From assembly GCA_015494505.1 (NCBI GenBank), contig WGBB01000053.1:1-5386 (forward strand): a DNA stretch of 5,386 nt, in the 5' to 3' direction. Positions 1-4,795 of the stretch are shown piece after piece. This DNA is from Nitratiruptor sp. Lineage in GTDB: Bacteria; Campylobacterota; Campylobacteria; Campylobacterales; Nitratiruptoraceae. Every line of letters begins with the position of its first letter. The first letter of the stretch is position 1. The notes beneath the pieces were generated by a model. It was not told the origin of the DNA and did no database searches. It worked only from the letters and a program-made list of their open reading frames with translations. The position numbers and the translations under genes are program-made.

Positions 1-1
1 C

Positions 2-1324
2 CCCGTGATTGAACGCAGCGAGACCCAGAGCATCGATGCGCAGCCCCTTTTTATCGCTATCGACTTTTCCGCTTCGATGCGTGCTGCGGATATCGAGCCT
101 TCGCGCCTGGCAAAGGCCAAAGAGATTGCCACCGATTTGGTGCGCCACAGTCCATTCAAAAACGCCCTCATCATCTTTACCACAAACCCTCTCATCATCG
201 CGCCGCCCACCGGCGACAAGGAGGCACTGTTTGCGGCGCTTCATAGCGTCGATCCCGATGCGATCCTCACCAAAGGCACCGACTTTCGCAAGCTTTTGGA
301 GTTTGTAGGACGATTTTCCGGTCATAAAAATCTCGTCATTATCAGCGACGGCGGAGATTTTACAGATGCGGCGAGTCTGCGCCAAATTGCCAAACAAAAA
401 GATATTACCGTCTATGCCGTAGGGGTTGGCTCCATTAGCGGTGCGCTGGTGCCCACGAAAGACGGCTATCTCAAAAGGGATGGCCGCCTCGTGGTCTCGC
501 GGCTCAATCCCTCTTTCAAAGAGCTTGGCAGCTACTACGAGGATGACTACTTGGATATCTTAGATAGCATCGCCACTACGGCTTTGAAGCAGCAGAAAAA
601 AAGCTACGAGGAGCTCTACTATCTGCCGCTCTTGGCGGCGTTCTTGCTCTATCTTTTCATTGCCACCACTTTGTTTGAGAAGGTGCGCAGCTTCAAGCTC
701 CTCGCGCTCATTGCCGCCGTAAGTCTGCAAGCGGGCATCCTCGATGAGGTGCGCTTGCAGCGTGGATACGAAGCGCTCCAAGAAGGCCATTACCAGGAAG
801 CTGCAAAGCTTTTACGCTCGCTTTCCTATTTCGAGGCGCGTTTCGGTCTGGGCGTGGCGCTGTGCAAAAGCGGCAAAGTGAGCGAAGCGGCAAAAATCTT
901 TCGCTCCTTGCGCTCTACAGATAGGGTGCGCAAAGCCAAAATCTACTATAATCTCGGTATATGCTACGAAAAGATGCGTAGATTCGATGCGGCACGCGAA
1001 GCCTTCGTGCGCGCCTGCCAGCTGGCACCATCCAAAAAGTGCGCTGCCAAAATAGCGGCACTTGCCTTCAAACATGACCAAAAGAAGCAGCCGCTTCCCT
1101 TTGCCAAGCAAAAAATCGTGGCCAAAAAGGGGAGCGGCAAGGATAGAGGCTCCAAAAGCGGCGGCAGCTCCAATAGGAGTCTAGCGCTCCAAAGCGGTAA
1201 TGCCGGCGGTGGAAAACGCAAAAAGGGTGGAGCGCTCAGCAAAAAGGGCGAGGCGATGCCGCTGGGATCGCGCGTGTATGAGCTGATCAACAAAGGGTAT
1301 GTGGATGAAAAGACTCCTTGGTAG
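2..1324 (+). CDS. VWA domain-TPR membrane protein, BatB/BatC-like fusion (5' partial)
   Basis: Residues are numbered from the GTG at position 5, but that codon is probably internal. The frame is open to the window edge, and family members carry two N-terminal membrane helices before the VWA domain that are absent here. The VWA domain spans about residues 15-195 with a complete metal-binding MIDAS: DFSAS (20-24), T92 in KGTD and D115 in ISDGGD. Hydrophobic segments follow at about 207-224 and 230-246. Residues 250-346 look like two or three TPR helix pairs (for example YEALQEGHYQEAAKLL and YYNLGICYEKMRRFDAAREAF). A Lys/Gly/Ser-rich linker (about 361-415) leads to a tail ending in KGYVDEKTPW. 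By family, this is an inner-membrane Bat protein whose VWA and TPR parts bind partner proteins. It overlaps the BatD-like gene by 20 nt. The assignment to the VWA-TPR class is firm; the cellular function is not established. Confidence 0.88.
   Translation, partial: PVIERSETQSIDAQPLFIAIDFSASMRAADIEPSRLAKAKEIATDLVRHSPFKNALIIFTTNPLIIAPPTGDKEALFAALHSVDPDAILTKGTDFRKLLEFVGRFSGHKNLVIISDGGDFTDAASLRQIAKQKDITVYAVGVGSISGALVPTKDGYLKRDGRLVVSRLNPSFKELGSYYEDDYLDILDSIATTALKQQKKSYEELYYLPLLAAFLLYLFIATTLFEKVRSFKLLALIAAVSLQAGILDEVRLQRGYEALQEGHYQEAAKLLRSLSYFEARFGLGVALCKSGKVSEAAKIFRSLRSTDRVRKAKIYYNLGICYEKMRRFDAAREAFVRACQLAPSKKCAAKIAALAFKHDQKKQPLPFAKQKIVAKKGSGKDRGSKSGGSSNRSLALQSGNAGGGKRKKGGALSKKGEAMPLGSRVYELINKGYVDEKTPW
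1292..1297 (+). promoter_or_regulatory. Shine-Dalgarno for the BatD-like gene; decides the start
   Basis: AAAGGG lies 7 nt before the ATG at 1305 but only 1 nt before the in-frame ATG at 1299. The spacing favours 1305. That start also gives a cleaner signal peptide, beginning Met-Lys-Arg. The site lies inside the upstream VWA-TPR gene, as expected for coupled translation. Confidence 0.5.
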
Positions 1325-2381
1325 CCTGCTGCTGTGTGTGGCGGCGATGGCGCAGGTGGAGGTGCAGCTCAGCAAACAGAGCGTTTACGTCAAAGAGCCG
1401 CTGCTTTTGCATCTGCGCGCAACTTTTGAAGATGCGCGCCGCATCGTCTGGCTGCGAGCCAAAGTGGTCGGAGAGGGTTTGGAGAGCCACTTTTTGCGCA
1501 AAGCGATCAAAGACGGCAGCTATGATTTTTACTATCTGCTCTTTTTTCTCACTCCCGGCAATCATACTATCACTATAGATATGCGTGCCAAAAAGGCGGC
1601 TATCGAGGATATCGAGCAAGATATTTTGGGCACGGGCTACGAGCAGACGAGTCCTATCGAAGGGGAGGTGGTGCCTATAGCCCACAAAAGCCTCTCGCTC
1701 CAGGTACTGCCGGTACAAAAGGTGGATCTCTACGGCGATTTTCACCTTTCTATGCAGCTAAGCTCCAAGCGCATCGAGGCCTTTCGACCCCTCTATATCA
1801 CGCTGCGCCTCCAAGGTACAGGCTACCCGCCAAAAATCGACAATCCCCTCCATATCCCGGGAGTAAAGCTTTTAGCAGACAAGCCCCAAAAAAAGGTGCG
1901 CTACACCGAGCGCGGTGCCACTATCGACTACACCTTTCGCTACGCGATCGTTGCGGACCACAACTTCACTGTACCTGCTATGAAACTCACTGAGTTTGAT
2001 TTTCACAGCTATAAAACTCTTGTTACCAAGCCTGTGCGCATCGTGGTGACGCCTGTAAAGAGTGCGAATCTCGTGGACAAGACCACCTCGCCCGAGCCCA
2101 TCGAGCCCGTGTGGGAGCGTTTTAAGGTATTGCTGGCGGCTTTGGCGATATTCGTAGCGGGAGCGCTTAGCGGCTATTTGCTGGCACTCTTTTGGCGCGA
2201 CCCTTTGCGCGAGCGGATCCAAAAGGCGCGCACGCACAAGGAGCTGCTGGCCTTTCTCATCGCCCGTTTTCCGCACTGCTTCGAGGATATCAAGGAGCGG
2301 TTAGAACGAGGGGAGAATCTTACAAAAATCAAACGAGAGCTACGCAAACGATTAGGAGGGTGCAATGATACAAAAGCTTAA
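1305..2381 (+). CDS. batD: BatD-like periplasmic protein with C-terminal membrane anchor
   Basis: The product is 358 residues from ATG 1305. An alternative in-frame ATG at 1299 adds Met-Trp but is badly placed for the ribosome site. Residues 1-16 form a signal peptide (MKRLLGSLLLCVAAMA) with likely cleavage before Q17; C11 lacks a lipobox, so it is not a lipoprotein. The exported part consists of beta-rich segments. Around residues 157-260 it shows BatD-type features: a Gly-Tyr-Pro-Pro stretch followed by DNPLHIPGVKLL, then a segment ending in TVPAM and a closing strand KPVRIVVTP. A single membrane helix spans about 274-297, leaving a basic cytoplasmic tail of about 60 residues. It is shorter than many BatD proteins (often 400-600 residues). 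By family (BatD/oxygen-tolerance), it partners the VWA proteins in the periplasm; the molecular role is unknown. It sits between VWA-TPR (20 nt overlap) and MoxR (17 nt overlap). Sequence conservation is weak in this family, so context carries part of the call. Confidence 0.75.
   Translation: MKRLLGSLLLCVAAMAQVEVQLSKQSVYVKEPLLLHLRATFEDARRIVWLRAKVVGEGLESHFLRKAIKDGSYDFYYLLFFLTPGNHTITIDMRAKKAAIEDIEQDILGTGYEQTSPIEGEVVPIAHKSLSLQVLPVQKVDLYGDFHLSMQLSSKRIEAFRPLYITLRLQGTGYPPKIDNPLHIPGVKLLADKPQKKVRYTERGATIDYTFRYAIVADHNFTVPAMKLTEFDFHSYKTLVTKPVRIVVTPVKSANLVDKTTSPEPIEPVWERFKVLLAALAIFVAGALSGYLLALFWRDPLRERIQKARTHKELLAFLIARFPHCFEDIKERLERGENLTKIKRELRKRLGGCNDTKA
2354..2360 (+). promoter_or_regulatory. Strong Shine-Dalgarno for the MoxR gene
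   Basis: AGGAGGG lies within the last codons of the BatD-like gene, with the GGAGG core 5 nt before ATG 2365. It is one of the strongest ribosome sites in the operon. This suggests the ATPase is translated efficiently in its own right as well as by coupling across the 17 nt overlap. Confidence 0.7.
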
Positions 2382-3276
2382 AAAGGAAGTTTCCAAAGTC
2401 ATCGTGGGCCAGGAGGAAATGATCGATGCGATTTTGGTGGCGCTCCTTGGCCAAGGGCATGTACTGCTCGAAGGGATGCCGGGGCTTGCTAAAACCACCA
2501 CCGTCAAGACCTTCGCCAAAGCGTTGGGTTTGGAGTTTGCCAGAGTGCAGTTTACTCCCGATCTCATCCCAAGCGATATTTTGGGTGCGAAGATCTACAA
2601 TCCCAAGAGCACGGAGTTTTTTACTAAAAAGGGTCCCATCTTTGCCAACTTGATCTTAGCTGACGAAATAAACAGGGCGCCTGCGAAGGTGCAATCGGCC
2701 CTTTTGGAGGCGATGCAAGAGCGCCAGGTCACCATCGATAATGTCAGCTACCCCTTGCCACAGCCCTTCGTGGTGATGGCGACGCAAAACCCCATCGAGC
2801 AGGAAGGAACCTACCGCCTGCCTGAAGCCCAGCTCGATCGCTTTATGATGAAGATCGTTTTAGGCTACAACACGAAGGACGAAGAGCTCGAGATTCTCAG
2901 CCGCTCGGAGCGAAGCGGCCAGGAGAGCGTGGAGCAGGTGGTGAGCGGCCAAGAACTCCAAGAGGCTGCGATGGCTTGCCAGCAGCTCTATGCGGATGAG
3001 GCGATCAAGCGCTACATTCTCGATATCGTCTTTGCGACGCGCGAACATCCCGATGTCTTGCATGGTGCCAGTCCTCGCGGCAGCATCGATCTGCTCAGAG
3101 CCGCCAAAGCACGAGCCTATTTGCAAGGGCGCGACTTTGTCAAGCCAAGCGACGTGGCGAGCTTGGCGCTGCCGGTGTTGCGCCATAGAGTGATCCTCAC
3201 TTTCGAAGCGCGCGCCGAAGGAAAGGATGCAGACGAAGTGGTGCGCCAGATCATCGAAAGCGTGCCGATGCCATGA
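2365..3276 (+). CDS. MoxR-family AAA+ ATPase
   Basis: This 303-residue protein is a normal full length for a MoxR ATPase, and every nucleotide-handling motif is intact. Walker A is GMPGLAKT (37-44, catalytic K43). Walker B is LILADEINR (96-104, D100/E101). Sensor 1 is ATQNP (139-143, N142). The LDRF motif (157-160) supplies the probable arginine finger R159, and sensor 2 is GASPRGS (234-240, R238). The C-terminal helical lid follows to residue 303. MoxR ATPases are cytoplasmic hexameric remodelling enzymes, thought to help mature or activate a target complex together with VWA-domain partners. The immediate neighbours (BatD-like upstream, DUF58 downstream with a 4 nt ATGA overlap) place it as the motor of the Bat system. 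The start is supported by the strong ribosome site at 2354-2360. There is nothing to suggest loss of ATPase activity. Confidence 0.95.
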   Translation: MIQKLKKEVSKVIVGQEEMIDAILVALLGQGHVLLEGMPGLAKTTTVKTFAKALGLEFARVQFTPDLIPSDILGAKIYNPKSTEFFTKKGPIFANLILADEINRAPAKVQSALLEAMQERQVTIDNVSYPLPQPFVVMATQNPIEQEGTYRLPEAQLDRFMMKIVLGYNTKDEELEILSRSERSGQESVEQVVSGQELQEAAMACQQLYADEAIKRYILDIVFATREHPDVLHGASPRGSIDLLRAAKARAYLQGRDFVKPSDVASLALPVLRHRVILTFEARAEGKDADEVVRQIIESVPMP

Positions 3277-4073
3277 TAGAGCCCCTCATTATCAAATCCA
3301 AAAAGCAGCTTTTTAGCTCCCAGGCCGGTATCTTCTCTTCACCCATAGGCGCAGAAGGATTCGATTTTTTGGAGATGCGCGAGTATGTGTTTGGCGAAGA
3401 TGCGAGACGCATTGACTGGATCGTCTCGGCCAAGGTGGGCAAACCCTACGTGCGCCTCTACCAAGAGGAGCGCTCACGCATCATCGTACCTGTGCCGCTG
3501 CTGTGCAATACGCTGCATTTTGGCTCTCGTCGCCTCAAGGTTGAGACGCTTTTAGAGGCCTTTTTGCTCATCGCTCTTAGCGGCGTGCTTGTAAAAGAGC
3601 AGGTGGTAAGCTACCATGAGGGCATCAGGCAGCTACGAGATTTTTATAGCGTTGAGCGCTTTGTCAAGGAGCTTGCCGGTGTGGAGCTTCTAGGTAGAGC
3701 GTGCGCATTCGATACCAAGAAGCTCTTTTATGAATTGCGCGAGCCCTCTTTGGTGGTGCTTTTGGGCGATTTTCTCGATCCTGTGGATGTGGCGTTGCTG
3801 GCACAAAAGCACGAAGTGGTGGCGGTGGTGGTGCGCACGAGACTCGAAGAGGGAGCGGATATCGATATAGAGTGCGAGACCGTCGATACTTTGCAGCGCA
3901 CCACAAAGTCTGCGCATCTCAGTACAGCCACGCTGCGCCGCTATGGCAGGAAACTCTCGCAGCTTCGCATGCAAAATTACGAACATTTTGCTAAAGTGGG
4001 TGTAGACTGGGTGGAGGTTTTTGACGATGAGGATGTTTTTATAAAACTGCAGCACTTCTTTATGGGAAGATGA
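3273..4073 (+). CDS. DUF58 family protein, MoxR partner
   Basis: The 266-residue product shows the DUF58 signature. An SSPIGAEGFDF stretch (22-32) runs into REYVFGEDARRIDW (36-49), the equivalent of the family R-x-Y-x-x-G-D-D-x-R-x-I-D-W motif, with Glu for the first Asp. A following AKVGKPYVRLYQEER segment is also typical. The C-terminal half has a VWA-like beta-strand and loop, LVVLLGDFLDP, with D166. There are no N-terminal membrane helices, so this is the shorter, soluble type found in Bat operons rather than the longer membrane-anchored type. By family it works with the MoxR ATPase; its biochemical activity is unknown. The start codon overlaps the MoxR stop (ATGA, 3273-3276) and no strong ribosome site is visible, so translation probably depends on MoxR. 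The end overlaps the next gene by ATGA at 4070-4073. Confidence 0.9.
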   Translation: MIEPLIIKSKKQLFSSQAGIFSSPIGAEGFDFLEMREYVFGEDARRIDWIVSAKVGKPYVRLYQEERSRIIVPVPLLCNTLHFGSRRLKVETLLEAFLLIALSGVLVKEQVVSYHEGIRQLRDFYSVERFVKELAGVELLGRACAFDTKKLFYELREPSLVVLLGDFLDPVDVALLAQKHEVVAVVVRTRLEEGADIDIECETVDTLQRTTKSAHLSTATLRRYGRKLSQLRMQNYEHFAKVGVDWVEVFDDEDVFIKLQHFFMGR

Positions 4074-4369
4074 TGGAGCTCATAGTATTACCCCATTTTC
4101 ATCACGCTCTGATGGCCGCGATAGCCGCGATAGTTGTCGCGGTGTTTTTGGGAGCAGTTTTGCTGTGGCGAAAAAAGAAAAAGAAAAATGCTCATATCCC
4201 CCACGATATCTACGCGCTCTCCAAAGCTCTCTATCCCTATCGAGATGACCCGGCAGTAGCGAAACTTTTGCAAGAACTTGAAAACTACAAGTACCGCCCC
4301 AATCCTCCCAAAGTGCCTGCCAAACTGCAAAAAGCACTCCGTGAGGCGCTACAAAAAAGAAAAAATTGA
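4070..4369 (+). CDS. Small single-helix membrane protein at the end of the Bat operon (DUF4381-like position)
   Basis: A 99-residue protein, possibly starting one codon later at ATG 4073. Residues 12-33 form one membrane helix (LMAAIAAIVVAVFLGAVLLW), followed by the strongly basic RKKKKK stop-transfer (34-39). This puts the C-terminal 60 residues in the cytoplasm. That domain is helical and charged, with LYPYRDDPAVAKLLQELENYKY (about 54-75) as its most family-like stretch, then NPPKVPAKLQKALREALQKRKN. I do not recognise a named family with confidence. Its size, topology and place after DUF58 match the DUF4381 slot of Bat operons, but sequence resemblance to DUF4381 is weak by eye. It overlaps the DUF58 stop by 4 nt and so is almost certainly expressed with MoxR and DUF58. 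A plausible inferred role is to hold the cytoplasmic ATPase-DUF58 pair at the membrane near the VWA proteins. Confidence 0.8.
   Translation: MMELIVLPHFHHALMAAIAAIVVAVFLGAVLLWRKKKKKNAHIPHDIYALSKALYPYRDDPAVAKLLQELENYKYRPNPPKVPAKLQKALREALQKRKN
4115..4132 (+). repeat. Tandem 9-bp direct repeat within a membrane helix
   Basis: GCCGCGATA occurs twice back to back, in phase with the reading frame, encoding Ala-Ala-Ile twice (residues 16-21) in the membrane helix of the 99-residue protein. It looks like a recent three-codon slippage duplication that lengthens the helix without breaking the frame. Confidence 0.8.
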
Positions 4370-4379
4370 TTTTGGTCAA
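4366..4379 (+). promoter_or_regulatory. FNR/CRP-family binding site upstream of the DUF2249 gene
   Basis: TTGAT-TTTG-GTCAA matches the FNR-family consensus TTGAT-N4-ATCAA at nine of ten conserved positions; the exception is G in place of A at the start of the right half. Its centre (4372/4373) lies 41.5 bp before the start site predicted from the -10 box at 4402-4407, the standard class II activator position. The left half overlaps the TGA stop (4367-4369) of the preceding gene. The same core is read by FNR, Dnr/Nnr-type NO sensors and related regulators, so the exact protein cannot be named from the site. Confidence 0.65.
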
Positions 4380-4388
4380 TGTAGCGTT

Positions 4389-4403
4389 TATCGCAAAGCG
4401 ATA
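4389..4403 (+). repeat. Short perfect inverted repeat at the promoter
   Basis: TATCGC-AAA-GCGATA is a 6 bp perfect stem with a 3 nt spacer, running into the first two bases of the -10 box. No T-run follows, so it is not a typical rho-independent terminator. It could be a repressor operator, a weak end to Bat operon transcripts, or chance. Confidence 0.4.
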
Positions 4404-4414
4404 CAATCACGCAA
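4402..4414 (+). promoter_or_regulatory. Predicted -10 box and start site of the DUF2249 unit
   Basis: TACAAT (4402-4407) matches the sigma-70 -10 consensus at five of six positions. The predicted transcription start is the A at about 4414. The hexamer at the -35 distance (about 4379-4384, ATGTAG) is a poor match to TTGACA. This fits a promoter that needs the activator site at 4366-4379. The implied 5' leader is only about 19 nt, enough for the ribosome site. Confidence 0.55.
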
Positions 4415-4421
4415 ACATCAA

Positions 4422-4430
4422 GGGAGGGAG
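4422..4430 (+). promoter_or_regulatory. Strong Shine-Dalgarno for the DUF2249 gene
   Basis: GGGAGGGAG with its GGAGG core (4423-4427) 5 nt before ATG 4433. It fixes this start and points to efficient translation. Confidence 0.7.
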
Positions 4431-4432
4431 TT

Positions 4433-4780
4433 ATGGAAATTATTCCGCAAGATGCACAAAAAGTGGATGTTCCGGGTGCAACGGTGGATTTTTACAAATT
4501 CGAGCGAGATGGCATCACCTACTATGCCTTCGATACATCCCGCTGCGGGCCGCCTGAGCCGATGGTCAATGCCATGGCAGGACTAAAACTTGTCAAAGAC
4601 CCCAATACCAAGCTCATCATGATCAACCACAAAATGCCCATGGGGCTACTCAATAAGATCGAAGAGAATTTCGATATCGAAAGCGAAAACCTGCCCGATG
4701 GACGCGTGAAGCTTGTCTTTAGCTACAAGCCAGGAGCCAGTGAAAAGGCAAACTTGAGCGATACGGCCTGCCACGGTTAA
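4433..4780 (+). CDS. DUF2249 family (TusA-related) small protein
   Basis: A soluble 115-residue protein. The core (about residues 30-102) follows the DUF2249 pattern. FDTSRCGPPEPM (33-44) corresponds to the family's L-D-x-R-x-x-P-P-E-P-M signature. A helix follows, then a beta-strand LIMINHKMPMGLLNKI equivalent to the family strand, Pro and Leu-rich helix, and a closing DGRVKLVFSYK strand. DUF2249 proteins share the small two-layer fold of TusA-like sulfur carriers and are often encoded beside denitrification, NO-response and respiratory genes; their activity is not established. Unusual here are C38 within the signature and a second Cys in the C-terminal ACHG tail (C113). Residues 1-29 extend the usual core. 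A strong ribosome site sets the start, and an FNR-type promoter lies directly upstream. The membrane-protein gene follows after 15 nt, presumably in the same transcript. Alternative: a distant TusA relative. Confidence 0.75.
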   Translation: MEIIPQDAQKVDVPGATVDFYKFERDGITYYAFDTSRCGPPEPMVNAMAGLKLVKDPNTKLIMINHKMPMGLLNKIEENFDIESENLPDGRVKLVFSYKPGASEKANLSDTACHG

Positions 4781-4783
4781 GGT

Positions 4784-4790
4784 AAGGAGG
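4784..4790 (+). promoter_or_regulatory. Shine-Dalgarno that decides the GTG start of the membrane-protein gene
   Basis: AAGGAGG lies 5 nt before GTG 4796. The nearby ATG at 4803 is in another frame, which closes after 17 codons. The GTG is therefore the best start for the long open frame. Confidence 0.7.
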
Positions 4791-4795
4791 GGAGG

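Noticed and set aside
5..7. GTG at 5 as the true start of the VWA-TPR gene.
   Set aside because: The VWA domain begins almost at once, leaving out the N-terminal membrane helices normal for this family. No ribosome site can be seen and the frame is open to the window edge, so truncation by the window is more likely.
964..1293. Antisense open frame of 109 codons opposite the VWA-TPR linker.
   Set aside because: The product is a Leu/Pro-rich mirror of Lys/Gly-rich codons, with no motif and no ribosome site noticed.
1287..1745. Antisense open frame of 152 codons opposite the start of the BatD-like gene.
   Set aside because: The forward frame has a signal peptide and continues as a complete protein. 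The reverse product shows no family motif and looks like a shadow.
4171..4177. A-AAA-AAG slippery heptamer, in the dnaX-type frame, in the lysine run of the 99-residue protein; a -1 shift would end at 4246-4248 and remove the cytoplasmic domain.
   Set aside because: The same heptamer occurs in frame in another lysine run of this window (about 1883-1891 in the BatD-like gene), and no stimulatory stem-loop or upstream Shine-Dalgarno stood out. It is more likely a by-product of Lys-Lys codons.
4389..4403. Rho-independent terminator for the Bat operon.
   Set aside because: The stem is only 6 bp with a 3 nt loop, and the following bases (CAATCACG) contain no T-run.
4080..4406. Antisense open frame of 108 codons opposite the small membrane protein.
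   Set aside because: It lies opposite a gene with a clear membrane helix and operon overlap, has a low-complexity phenylalanine-rich product mirroring the lysine codons, and has no recognisable motif.
4278..4586. Forward frame of 102 codons spanning the intergenic gap.
   Set aside because: It overlaps the ends of two well-supported genes in another frame, has no good ribosome site, and its product is a composition-driven jumble.
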